Origin: Oricola nitratireducens
Lineage (GTDB): Bacteria; Pseudomonadota; Alphaproteobacteria; Rhizobiales; Rhizobiaceae
NCBI RefSeq assembly: GCF_014904745.1
Contig: NZ_JACZCS010000001.1
Coordinates: 372,001-436,000 of the forward strand
DNA length: 64,000 nt
Direction of reading: 5' to 3'
Within the stretch, counting starts at the first letter, position 1. Each line of letters starts with the position of its first letter. A program made the position numbers and the translations under genes. A model generated the notes under the pieces. The model was not told where the DNA came from. It saw only the letters and a list, made by a program, of their open reading frames with translations, and did not search any database. Below, piece after piece: positions 17,617-29,185 of this stretch.

Positions 17617-18420
17617 ATGATTCTGCTGAACAAAAAGAAAAAACTGCAAATCGCGTTGCTGACCGGTGTATCGGCTTTCGCCTTCCTGGTTGGCGGAATT
17701 TCCGTCGGAAGCCACAACCTGCTCGATCTGGGCACGCATACCGCGATCGCTGAAGGCAGCGGCGGCGGCAATGGCGGTGGCGGTAATGGCGGCGGCGGCA
17801 ACGGTGGCGGCGGCAACGGTGGTGGCGGCCATGATGCCGACGGCGGCGATCATGGGTCGGGCGGTCAGGGCGGACGCCCCGACAATGCCGGTGAAGACTC
17901 GGACGGAAAAGGTCCGAAGGCCGGTCAGGCCGGCAAGGGTGATGGTGGCGGCAAGCCCGCCTGGGCCCAGGAAGGCATTCCGGAAGTCGAACTCGGCCGG
18001 CTGAGCGTCGCGCGCTCGCCCTCGAAGGTTCTCGCGCGCGCACTGGACGAAGTCCTCACCAACTGGGACCCGGCAACGGCCAATATCTACGATTTGAGCG
18101 CCAAGGCCTTCGCGGACTATGTTGCCGCCAACTGGGATTCGATCACCATCGTCGACTCGCCGCTGCAGAACCTGGCCATGCTGGAAGCTCTGTATGACGG
18201 CACGCTCAACCTGTCGTCCATGGGGATCAATCCGGCGAGCACAACCGATCTCGCCGCAATCTTCCTGGGCGTCGCATCGGACAAGACCGTTCCGATCAGC
18301 ACCGACACCGTGATCGCGATCAACGTGATCATGGACCTCGGTCTCAACTCCGGCGAAATCGAGACCCTGGCTGACAAGGCCGAGGATGTCCGCGAAGGCG
18401 TTCTCGAAGGCCACGGCTGA
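17617..18420 (+). CDS. Secreted protein with Gly-Asn repeat and conserved-looking C-terminal domain, unknown function
   Basis: A 267-residue protein I do not recognise. It has a Lys-rich N-terminus (KKKK at 6-9), then a hydrophobic leader at about 11-32. Tandem GGGGN units cover about residues 49-71, followed by a Gly/Asp/His-rich linker to about 112. A structured C-terminal domain follows, from about 124 (VELGRLSVARSPSKVLARAL), with alternating helices ending EDVREGVLEGHG. There are no cysteines. It is probably exported or membrane-anchored, with a flexible spacer. The start ATG 17617 has a strong GAGGAG 6 bases upstream. It is monocistronic, with a possible anaerobox upstream and its own terminator. 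Confidence 0.75.
   Translation: MILLNKKKKLQIALLTGVSAFAFLVGGISVGSHNLLDLGTHTAIAEGSGGGNGGGGNGGGGNGGGGNGGGGHDADGGDHGSGGQGGRPDNAGEDSDGKGPKAGQAGKGDGGGKPAWAQEGIPEVELGRLSVARSPSKVLARALDEVLTNWDPATANIYDLSAKAFADYVAANWDSITIVDSPLQNLAMLEALYDGTLNLSSMGINPASTTDLAAIFLGVASDKTVPISTDTVIAINVIMDLGLNSGEIETLADKAEDVREGVLEGHG
17758..17829 (+). repeat. 15-base coding tandem repeat (GGGGN units)
   Basis: About four to five tandem copies of a 15-base unit of the type GGCGGTGGCGGTAAT encode GGGGN. The copies differ at third positions (GGC/GGT, AAT/AAC), so the array is not freshly amplified. Confidence 0.8.
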
Positions 18421-18446
18421 CGGCTGGCACAACCGGACCGATACAA

Positions 18447-18472
18447 CCCCGGGCAATTGCCCGGGGTTTTTT
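18447..18472 (+). terminator. Intrinsic terminator of the Gly-repeat protein gene
   Basis: CCCCGGGCAATTGCCCGGGG (18447-18466), a perfect palindrome, is followed by TTTTTTA. It lies 27 bases after the stop codon. Confidence 0.92.
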
Positions 18473-18565
18473 ATTCGCCGCGGCATAAACTCTGAGTTGA
18501 AAGTGAATTGCCCGATATTCGCACCGGGCCTATGCAATGCTGCCGACGTTTCCCGGAGTGCAGCG

Positions 18566-19783
18566 GTGCTTTCATCCTTCGTCATCATTTTTCGAGACCC
18601 GCTGCTGCGGCTGACGGTGACGGCGCTCTTCCTGACGGGCGTGGCCGTCTCCTCGGTGATGCCCTACGCCTCGCTGGTGGCGGTGGAACTGCTCGGCCTT
18701 TCGGACGCCGCCTATTCGGCGGTGCTCACAGTCGCCTCCTCGGTGATGGTGATCACCTCGGTCGTCGTCGGGATCGTGACCGACCAGCGCGCGAACCGGC
18801 GCCAGATGCTGGTGCTCAGCTTCGTTTTCGCGACAACCGGCTATTCGCTCGTCTGGCTCACGGGTTCGCCGGTTGCATTCGTCGTCGCGCATACCGTCCT
18901 GCTGCCGCTGGGCTTCAGCGTGTTCAGCCAGCTTTTCGCGCTGGGGCGGCTGGCGGGAAGGACCCGCGGCGGCGAGCATGCCGACCAGATCTTCGCGATC
19001 ATGCGCGCCTCCTTCTCGCTTGCCTTCGTGATCACGCCACCGCTCTGGTCGCTGGCGCTCGCGTCCGGGATGGCGCTGATCGGCGTCTATCTTTCGGCGG
19101 GGGCTTCGGCGCTGATCTGTTTTATCCTGTTCGCCATTTTCTGGCCGGCCGGGCCGTCGGGCCAGCTCGAAGACCCGAAATCGGGATTGCGCTTCGTTGC
19201 GGCATTCCGGGAACTTGCCAAAGGCGGGATCGCCGCACGCATTCTGGCGGTCGGCCTGGTGACCGGTTCTAACCAGCTCTACATGGCGGTATTCGGCCTG
19301 CTGATCGTGAAGGAAATCGGCGGGGCGATGCCGGATGTGGGCCGGTTTCACGGTGCGATCGCGCTTCTGGAAATTCCGTTCATGCTGATGTGCGGACTGG
19401 CATTGCGGCGTGTTTCCAAGGCGGGGCTGATTGCGTTCGGCGGCGCGGTTTATGCCGGCTTTCTGTTCCTGTTTGCCTCGATGACCTCGATGGCGGCCAC
19501 CTATGTTCTGGTGGTGCCGGCGGCGTTCGGCGCCGGGATCATCCTGTCGGTGTCGATCAGCTATCTGCAGGACCTGATGTCGGCGCGGCCGGGCGCCGGC
19601 GCGGCGCTGATGGCGGTGTCGAACTTCGTCGGCCAGATGGTGGCGGCGATGACCTTCGCGATCGGTACGGCGATCACGACCTATGCCGGCACGGCCGTGC
19701 TCGGCGGGATGCTGGCGCTGATCGGCGCCGGCGCGCTTCTCGCTATGGAGGGCTGGCGCAAGCCGCACCCGGCGACGGCGTGA
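18566..19783 (+). CDS. MFS exporter, sugar-efflux (SET)-like
   Basis: A 405-residue, 12-helix major facilitator. The N-terminal half has FLTGVAVSSVMPYASLVAVELLG and a loop VGIVTDQRANRRQML in the position of motif A. The second half shows a GLVTGSNQLYMAVFGLLI helix and a QDLMSARPGAGAALMAVSNFVG stretch that resemble sugar-efflux transporters (SetA/SotA group). That subclass is a tentative reading. GTG 18566 has CGGAG 7 bases upstream; upstream in-frame codons run into the terminator of the preceding gene, so the longer frame is rejected. Confidence 0.85.
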   Translation: MLSSFVIIFRDPLLRLTVTALFLTGVAVSSVMPYASLVAVELLGLSDAAYSAVLTVASSVMVITSVVVGIVTDQRANRRQMLVLSFVFATTGYSLVWLTGSPVAFVVAHTVLLPLGFSVFSQLFALGRLAGRTRGGEHADQIFAIMRASFSLAFVITPPLWSLALASGMALIGVYLSAGASALICFILFAIFWPAGPSGQLEDPKSGLRFVAAFRELAKGGIAARILAVGLVTGSNQLYMAVFGLLIVKEIGGAMPDVGRFHGAIALLEIPFMLMCGLALRRVSKAGLIAFGGAVYAGFLFLFASMTSMAATYVLVVPAAFGAGIILSVSISYLQDLMSARPGAGAALMAVSNFVGQMVAAMTFAIGTAITTYAGTAVLGGMLALIGAGALLAMEGWRKPHPATA

Positions 19784-19784
19784 A

Positions 19785-20447
19785 CTATTCCCCGGCCGGT
19801 TTCTTTTCCGGCTCGTCCAGCGAATGCCGGGTAATCAACGGCATTTGCGACAGGGTGAAGAGAATGGCGAGGGGGGTGAAACCCCAGACCTTGAAGGCGA
19901 CCCAGAAATCGGTCGAGAAATTGCGCCAGATGATCTCGTTGACGGCCGCCATGGCAAGGAAATAGAGCCCCCAGCGCAACGTCAGCTTGTTCCAGCCTTC
20001 CTCGTCGATGTTGAAGGCGCTGTCGAAAACATAGCGCAGCAGCGACGTGCGGAAAAAGAACAATCCGCCCAGCAGAAGCCCGCCGAAGATGGTGTTTATG
20101 ATGGTCGGTTTCAGCTTGATGAAGACTTCGTCATGCAGCCACAGGGTCAGGGCGCCGAAAACGAGGACGACGACGCCGGAAACAAGCGGCATGATCGGCA
20201 GGGTGCGGGTCAGCATCCAGGAGGCGGCCAGCGCGATCACCGTGGCGGCCATGAACAGCGCCGTGGCGATGAAGATCGGACCGCCGACATCGGCGAGGAC
20301 CGGGAAATGCCCGGCCAGCCACTCGCCGCGCGAATTGCCGAAAAAGAAGACGATGAGCGGCCCGAGTTCCAGCGCGAGCTTGAGCATCGGATTGATTTTC
20401 TCGCGTGCGGGATCGGAGGGGTCGCGTTCGAAGATCGGCTTTGACAT
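19785..20447 (-). CDS. yciB: Inner-membrane septation protein A, YciB/IspZ family
   Basis: A 220-residue protein with five or six membrane helices, linked to cell division and envelope synthesis. Family segments are [14 protein letters not shown] near the N-terminus, the central [29 protein letters not shown], and [24 protein letters not shown] ... [24 protein letters not shown], which are diagnostic. The ATG at 20447 has GGAAA upstream; the longer frame to 20699 has no family support. It lies on the same strand as ftsY, mtaB and dapF, the usual Hyphomicrobiales grouping, with one opposite-strand gene in between. Confidence 0.95.
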   Translation of the reverse strand: MSKPIFERDPSDPAREKINPMLKLALELGPLIVFFFGNSRGEWLAGHFPVLADVGGPIFIATALFMAATVIALAASWMLTRTLPIMPLVSGVVVLVFGALTLWLHDEVFIKLKPTIINTIFGGLLLGGLFFFRTSLLRYVFDSAFNIDEEGWNKLTLRWGLYFLAMAAVNEIIWRNFSTDFWVAFKVWGFTPLAILFTLSQMPLITRHSLDEPEKKPAGE

Positions 20448-20714
20448 GTGTTTTCCGGCGTTTCGTTCCTGACCGTGTTTCTCACCTAGGCGATCGGATG
20501 GGCAATTGCCAGTAAGAAGCGGCCAGCATAAGGCGGCGCATTTATGTTGCAGCGCAGCATTCGGGAGTATTATGGTTAATCGTTCGTCAATGAATCGGGC
20601 ACACACTCGTCTGACGACCGTTCTGCTTCGGCAGAGCGACTGCCATCTGGGAGGAACCGGGCCGCCAAGCGAAGCCTGCCTCCCGCGCGCTTCGCCCATC
20701 GAAAGGAGCGCGCG

Positions 20715-21386
20715 ATGCCCAGATTATCTTTTTCCCGAGTTCTCGCGGTTCTGTTTGTCTTGACGGCGTCTCCCGCCGCCGCCTGCGAATTCCTGACCGA
20801 TGCCGGAAACGGCCCAGAAGCCGTGCAATTCGCCGACATCCAGCCCGGCATCGCACCCGGCGCGCTGCGGTGCGGAAGCGACCTCTTTCCCGGCTATCTC
20901 TGGACGCTTGGCGTCGATGGCCAACAGGCCGAGCTGGGCATCCGCGACGACAAGCTGTTCGACGCCGAGTCCACCGGTCCGCTCGTCGAGCTTCTTTCCG
21001 CCAAGGTGGAAGGCCACGCCCGTGTCACCGTGCACGAGCGCCGCGAAACGGCCGCCATGCCGCGTTCGCCGTTGCCGCAAGGCTGGTTCCAGTATCGCCG
21101 CTTCGTGACCTTCTGCGATGCGACCGGCTATGATGATCCGCTCGACTGTTCGCTCGGCAGGGCCCGCGTCAAGGCCCGCGCGACGGCCGCGGATTCCGAC
21201 CGCGACGGCTATCTCGACATGTCCACTCACGAGATCAGCTTCTATGATGGCGCATCGAAGCTGCACGTGCTGAACTTCGTCACGCCCTGGACCGAAAGCC
21301 TGACGGCCGATATCGCGACCTGGATCGAGGCGATCAATGCGGTCAGTGACGCGCTGAAACCGAAAAAATTCGCTTCCGCCGACTGA
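20715..21386 (+). CDS. Secreted hypothetical protein
   Basis: A 223-residue exported protein that I cannot assign. The signal peptide is about residues 1-23, ending SPAAA before CEF. Four cysteines remain in the mature part (CEF, ALRCGS, VTFCDAT, LDCSLG), suggesting two disulfides. [11 protein letters not shown] segment is Asp-rich and could bind Ca2+ like an EF-hand-type loop (speculative). The start ATG 20715 has a strong AAAGGAG. It stands alone on the plus strand between yciB and ftsY, convergent with ftsY (stops adjacent). Confidence 0.72.
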   Translation: MPRLSFSRVLAVLFVLTASPAAACEFLTDAGNGPEAVQFADIQPGIAPGALRCGSDLFPGYLWTLGVDGQQAELGIRDDKLFDAESTGPLVELLSAKVEGHARVTVHERRETAAMPRSPLPQGWFQYRRFVTFCDATGYDDPLDCSLGRARVKARATAADSDRDGYLDMSTHEISFYDGASKLHVLNFVTPWTESLTADIATWIEAINAVSDALKPKKFASAD

Positions 21387-24453
<3,067 letters not shown>

Positions 24454-24454
<1 letters not shown>

Positions 24455-25347
24455 CAGCCGGCCTCCTGCGACGGGGCGTCCTCGTCGCGGACCCACTCGC
24501 CGGATTTCGGATCGAGATGGCCGGAAAATTCCCATTCCGCGGGGCCGGTCATGATGATGTGGTTGTCGTCGCGCCACTCGACAAGGAGATCGCCGCCCGG
24601 CAGCGTCACGGTCGCCTTGCGGCCGGTCTTGTCCATGCGCGCCGCGCAAACAAGCGCCGCGCAAGCGGCGGACCCGCAAGCTTCGGTCAGGCCGGCGCCG
24701 CGTTCCCATGTGCGGATGACAATGTGGTCGCGCGCAACGACATTGGCGATGGTGATGTTCGCCTTTTCCGGAAAGATCGGATGGTTCTCCAGAAGCGGGC
24801 CGAAGCGGGCGAGGTCGTGCGACCAGACATCGTCCGTCGCCCAGAAGACGGCGTGCGGATTGCCGATATTGGCGACTGACGGCGTATGCAGCACGGGATC
24901 GTCGATCGGGCCAATCTGCAATTCGATGCCGGTGGTGTCGTGGAATTCCTCTTCGAGCGGGATTTCGTCCCAGCGGAAGCGGGGCTTGCCCATGTCGACG
25001 GAAATCGTGCCGTCGGCATGTTCCTCGGCATTGAGGATGCCGCCGGGCGTCTGAAAGGTAAAATTCGGCTTGCCGGTTTCCGCCGACAACGCCTGGACGA
25101 CGCAGCGGGTGCCGTTGCCGCAGGCCTGGGCGCGGCTGCCGTCGGAATTGAGGATGTCGATATAGTTGTCCGTGCCATCGAGGCGCGGATCGTGGATCGC
25201 CATGATCTGGTCGAAGCGGGTCTCCGGGGCGGCGTTGAGCGCGACGGCCGCCGCGGGCGCAATCGTGTCGGCGCGGCCGCGCATGTCGGCCACGATGATC
25301 AGGTTTCCAAGCCCGTTCATTTTCGCAAACGGAACGTCGAGCGCCAT
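24454..25347 (-). CDS. dapF: Diaminopimelate epimerase
   Basis: A 297-residue PLP-independent racemase converting LL- to meso-diaminopimelate for lysine and peptidoglycan. Both catalytic cysteines are in place: ACGNGTRC in the N-domain and [12 protein letters not shown] in the C-domain. It starts [15 protein letters not shown], typical of the family. The start ATG is at 25347. It is the first gene of the dapF-mtaB-ftsY series. Confidence 0.97.
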
Positions 25348-25491
25348 CGGTCTTCCGGTTTCCCCTGATTGTCGCTGCTATATGGCGGATCAGGGCTTAA
25401 AATGCCAGTGTCAGCAGTGTTCGGCCTGCGGCTTGCGTCCGGCCCGATTTCCGTTCCAGTCTCGCCGCAAATCCTGAACCATACGCAAACC

Positions 25492-26685
25492 ATGACCGCC
25501 ACGATCGACAACCGCACCGCCCGCCGCGCCTTTCTGGCCCTCCAAGGCCTTTCCGGGCCGCCGCAAACGGGCCAGACCAAGGCCGATCTGTTCGAGGTGA
25601 TCCGGCAACTCGGTTTCGTGCAGGTGGACAGCATCAACACGGTCGCGCGCGCCCACCACCAGATCCTGTTTTCGCGCAACGCCACCTATCGCGAGAAACA
25701 CCTGAAGGCACTGGTCGAGAAGGACCGGCACCTGTTCGAGCACTGGACGCACGACGCCTCGATCATCCCGTGTGAATTGTTCCCCTATTGGCGCCACCGC
25801 TTTATCCGCGAGGACGCGCGGTTGCAGAAGCGCTGGGAAGGCTGGCAGCGCGCGCCCTTCCTGCATGAATGCGATGGCGTGCTGGAGCGGATTGCGAAAG
25901 ACGGCCCGGTGATGACGCGCGATTTCGAGGGCGACAAGCCGTCGACCGGCTGGTGGGACTGGCACCCGTCCAAGACGGCGCTGGAATATCTCTGGCGGAC
26001 GGGAAAGCTCGCCATCGCGCGGCGCGACGGATTCCAGAAGGTCTACGATCTCGCCGAGCGAATCATTCCCGGCGCGCATCAGGCGGCGAAAGTGGAGCAC
26101 CACGAGTTCGTCGACTGGGCCTGCCGCAGCGCGTTGCAGCGGCTGGGTTTTGCGACGCGCGGCGAGATCGCGGCGTTCTGGGGCCTGTTGAGGCCGGACG
26201 AGGTGGCGGAATGGATTGCGGAGAACGAGGTCGAACTGGAGACGGTGCTGGTCGAAAACGCGGACGGATCGAAGCCGCGCGCCGCGCTGCGCTTCAGGGA
26301 CTATCCTGATGTGCTGGACGATCCGCCGGAGCCGCCGGGGCGCGTTCGCGTGCTCAGCCCGTTCGATCCGGCGTTGCGGGACAGGAACCGCGCCGAGCGG
26401 CTCTTCGGGTTCCGTTACCGGATCGAGATCTTCGTGCCGGAAGAAAAGCGGGTCTACGGCTATTACGTCTTCCCGATTCTGCGGGGCGACCGGTTGGTCG
26501 GGCGCATCGACATGAAGGCCGACCGCAATCGCGATATGCTCGCGGTCCGCAAGTTCTGGCCGGAGAAGGGCGTACGGCTGTCGAAGGCGCTGCTAGCCGA
26601 TCTTGACGCCGAACTCGACCGCATCCGGAAATTCGCAGGCGTCGCCGGCATCGAATACGCCGGCGACTGGCTCGGTTCGGGCTAG
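25492..26685 (+). CDS. Winged-helix DNA glycosylase of the AlkX/YcaQ group (HTH_42)
   Basis: A 397-residue member of the AlkZ/YcaQ superfamily, glycosylases that unhook DNA crosslinks and remove bulky alkyl adducts. The active-site tripeptide after the first winged helix is QVD (in LGFVQVDSINTVARAHH). This matches the Q-hydrophobic-D form described for the E. coli YcaQ (AlkX) branch rather than the QxQ of AlkZ. The downstream HWTHDASIIPCELFPYWRHR and GRIDMKADR motifs also fit. ATG 25492 is chosen by family alignment from memory; an in-frame ATG at 25369 would add a non-conserved leader. Divergent from dapF. Confidence 0.88.
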   Translation: MTATIDNRTARRAFLALQGLSGPPQTGQTKADLFEVIRQLGFVQVDSINTVARAHHQILFSRNATYREKHLKALVEKDRHLFEHWTHDASIIPCELFPYWRHRFIREDARLQKRWEGWQRAPFLHECDGVLERIAKDGPVMTRDFEGDKPSTGWWDWHPSKTALEYLWRTGKLAIARRDGFQKVYDLAERIIPGAHQAAKVEHHEFVDWACRSALQRLGFATRGEIAAFWGLLRPDEVAEWIAENEVELETVLVENADGSKPRAALRFRDYPDVLDDPPEPPGRVRVLSPFDPALRDRNRAERLFGFRYRIEIFVPEEKRVYGYYVFPILRGDRLVGRIDMKADRNRDMLAVRKFWPEKGVRLSKALLADLDAELDRIRKFAGVAGIEYAGDWLGSG

Positions 26686-26686
26686 C

Positions 26687-27733
26687 CTAGACGGCCGCCA
26701 TCCGGGTTCGCCGGTATTCGCCAAACGAGATCATGCAATGGCGGGTCTCGTCCCAGAGCGCCAGGGGAATCGTCTTGAGGCTGTCGAGCAGCGTCATCCG
26801 GTTGATGTCGCGCAATTCGGGGAAATCGCGCAGGACGCGCGCTAGCCGGTAGAACGGGATGCGGGCGCACAGGTGATGGACGTGGTGGACGCCGATATTG
26901 CCTGTCATCCAACGCAGCGGCGCCGGCAGGTCGTAGTGCGAGCTGCCATGCAGGGCGGCTTCCTGGCGTTTCCATTCGGGAAGTCGTTCCCAGTAGGTTT
27001 CCTCGAACTGGTGCTGGACGAAGAACAGCCATACGCCGGCGGTCGCCGCAAGGATGGTGACGGGAAGCTGGATGGCGAGGAAAACCTTGATGCCGACCAG
27101 CCAGATGGCGGTCCCGACGACGGCGGCGATCGCCAGATTGGTGCCCATGGTGGAAAGCCATGGCTGCCAGCCGCGGCGCATCATGCCGACCGGCAGGCGG
27201 TGTTCGAGGATGAACAGATAGGCCGGTCCGATGCCGAACAGAACCACCGGATGGCGGTATACCCGGTATTTGAACCGTTTCCAGGGCGACAGGGCATTGT
27301 ATTCCTCGACGGTCAGCGTCGCGATTTCCCCGAAGCCGCGATGGTCGAGACAGCCGGCGCCGGCGTGGTGCAGCGCATGGATGCGTTTCCACACGCTGTA
27401 GGGCGTCAGCGTCAGCACGCCGAGGACGCGGCCGGTCCAGTCATTGGCGCGCTCATTGCCGAAAAAGGCGCCATGGCCGCAATCGTGCTGGATCATGAAC
27501 AGGCGCACCAGAAAACCGGCCGCCGGGACGACAAGCGCCAGCCCCAGCCAGTGGCCATGCATCAGCAAGAGAGCCATGGCCGCCCACAGGGCGGCGAATG
27601 GCAGGAAGGAGACGGCGATCTCGAGAATGCCGCGGGCGTAGCTCGGGCGGTTGTAGCTGGCGAGGGCCTTTGCCCATGCGCGCGCGTCTTTCGGGGCAGC
27701 TTGCGCTGCCGTGCTATCGGGTGTCTTGGACAA
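26687..27733 (-). CDS. Membrane fatty acid desaturase (DesA-like)
   Basis: A 348-residue di-iron desaturase with four or more membrane helices. The three histidine clusters are HDCGHGAFF, HALHHAGAG and HHVHHLC, with the spacing expected for acyl-lipid delta-12/omega-3-type desaturases. Introduction of a double bond into membrane acyl chains is the likely role; regiospecificity cannot be read from the sequence. Convergent with the glycosylase gene (stops 1 base apart). Confidence 0.92.
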   Translation of the reverse strand: MSKTPDSTAAQAAPKDARAWAKALASYNRPSYARGILEIAVSFLPFAALWAAMALLLMHGHWLGLALVVPAAGFLVRLFMIQHDCGHGAFFGNERANDWTGRVLGVLTLTPYSVWKRIHALHHAGAGCLDHRGFGEIATLTVEEYNALSPWKRFKYRVYRHPVVLFGIGPAYLFILEHRLPVGMMRRGWQPWLSTMGTNLAIAAVVGTAIWLVGIKVFLAIQLPVTILAATAGVWLFFVQHQFEETYWERLPEWKRQEAALHGSSHYDLPAPLRWMTGNIGVHHVHHLCARIPFYRLARVLRDFPELRDINRMTLLDSLKTIPLALWDETRHCMISFGEYRRTRMAAV

Positions 27734-27863
27734 GCAATACGGCTTTCGTTCTGGATTTTCGCGGCGGGCGCGCCGTTGCGAGCGCGGCCTTTCCTTTCAA
27801 ATGGGGGATTTCCGCGCCGGTTACCAGCTTTATTCGCGGATGCGGCGATTTGGTTGCGCGCGG

Positions 27864-28913
27864 CTAAGGTCCGATTGCCGGCACGTCCCATGCCTCGCCG
27901 GGGCTGAGCGGGCGGAATTCCTCGCGGGAAACGCCGTGTGTTTTCAGCGCTTCATCGAGTGCCTTCAGCGGTTCTTCGATGCCCTCGTTGGTCAGGTTGA
28001 ACGTGCCCCAGTGATGTCCGGCCGTGCGCGCCGCGCCGCACAATTTGTGGCCGCGCACGGCCTCGTCGGGGTTCTGGTGCTGCGTTTCCATGAACCAGCG
28101 CGGCTCATAAGCGCCAATCGGCAGGATGGCGAGGCGGAACCCGCCGTGTTTTTCGGCGGCCGCACGGTAATTGTTGCCGTCATGAAAGCCGGTGTCGCCG
28201 ACATGGTAGGTCTTGCCGCCGGGCGCATCGACGACGAAACCGGCCCATAGCGCCATGCTGCGGTCGGATCCCTTGCGCGCCGACCAGTGATGCACCGGCT
28301 CGAGGTGCAGCTTCACGTTCGCCGAGAGCGTGACGACATCGCCCCAGTCTCCGGTGACGATCCGGGCCGGATCGGCTGCATCTTTTATGATCGCGTCATT
28401 GCCCAGCGGCGTGACGAAGAGCGGGTCGTGCTCGCGCGCCAGCCGTTTCAGCGTCGCGAGGTCGAGATGGTCGTAATGGTTGTGGCTGACGAGCACCGCG
28501 TCGATTTTCGGCAGGTGCTCGAAGCGGACGCCGGGCGGATTGCGCCGTTTCGGTCCGAACCACTGGACCGGGCTGGCGCGTTTCGCCCAGACCGGGTCGA
28601 AAAGCAGGTTCAGGCCGGCGGTCTGCAGCAGCAGGGAAGCATGACCGATCATCGTGATCCTGAGGTCCGTGCCGTGAACCCTTTCCTCGGGAACATGGCC
28701 GTCGAAGGAGCTCGGATAATGTTTCGGCCAGGCGACATTGCCCGGACCCAATTGCCAGCGCAGCAGATCGAGGAAGCTGCGGGGCGGCGCGCCGCCCGGA
28801 TTGAAGAAGACCTCGCCGTCGAAATGATCGCTGACCGGCCCGCTGTAATAGGGATTGGACGAGCGGGGTGAAGGGGTGGCTGTGCCGCCTGATCCGTTAA
28901 GCGTGGTCGTCAT
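27864..28913 (-). CDS. Metallo-beta-lactamase-fold hydrolase, NAPE-PLD/UlaG-like
   Basis: A 349-residue MBL-fold enzyme of the Lactamase_B_2 type. Metal-binding motifs are SHNHYDHLD (HxHxDH), EPVHHW, GDTGFHDG and a C-terminal HWGTF. GHASLLLQ and YEPRWFM are typical of proteins annotated as N-acyl-phosphatidylethanolamine phospholipase D-like. The bacterial substrates are mostly unknown. There is no signal peptide. No clear ribosome site precedes ATG 28913. It neighbours the desaturase; a shared lipid theme is possible but unproven. Confidence 0.88.
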   Translation of the reverse strand: MTTTLNGSGGTATPSPRSSNPYYSGPVSDHFDGEVFFNPGGAPPRSFLDLLRWQLGPGNVAWPKHYPSSFDGHVPEERVHGTDLRITMIGHASLLLQTAGLNLLFDPVWAKRASPVQWFGPKRRNPPGVRFEHLPKIDAVLVSHNHYDHLDLATLKRLAREHDPLFVTPLGNDAIIKDAADPARIVTGDWGDVVTLSANVKLHLEPVHHWSARKGSDRSMALWAGFVVDAPGGKTYHVGDTGFHDGNNYRAAAEKHGGFRLAILPIGAYEPRWFMETQHQNPDEAVRGHKLCGAARTAGHHWGTFNLTNEGIEEPLKALDEALKTHGVSREEFRPLSPGEAWDVPAIGP

Positions 28914-29045
28914 GGTGTGTTAGGTGGTCCCGGCCTCCGCGAAAGCAAGGTGGCGCAAGGGACGGCTGCCGCGAAAACCTTGACTCCTTCTGCCTTTTCC
29001 GCCATAGCCCGCCCGACTAGCGACGAGTTGAAACTCCGAGCCACC

Positions 29046-29121
29046 GACCGGGACGCCGCGAAGCGAACGATCCCGGAGGTCAACACCCGGCAGCGCGATG
29101 CGCCCCCGGGTGCTTTTTGGT
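29046..29121 (+). promoter_or_regulatory. Structured leader with terminator-like hairpin upstream of ffh
   Basis: Two stacked hairpins precede ffh. In the first, GACCGGGA (29046-29053) pairs with TCCCG (29071-29075) and, past a bulge, GTC (29079-29081). In the second, CACCCGG (29084-29090) pairs with CCGGGTG (29106-29112), followed by CTTTTTGG. The second has the form of an intrinsic terminator yet lies 65 bases before the ffh ATG. It could be an attenuator, or the 3' end of a small RNA encoded between 28914 and 29118. It is not the 4.5S SRP RNA, since the conserved GGAAG/GCAG domain is absent. Confidence 0.45.
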
Positions 29122-29185
29122 TTTGGGGTTTTGGTCGCCGTTTCGGATCACTACCTTCCGGGAAACGCCGGAAGTGGAGAAAGAC

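Noticed and set aside
28914-29185. 4.5S SRP RNA gene next to ffh
   Set aside because: The conserved asymmetric loop sequences (GGAAGG with GCAG) are not present; only two simple hairpins are seen.
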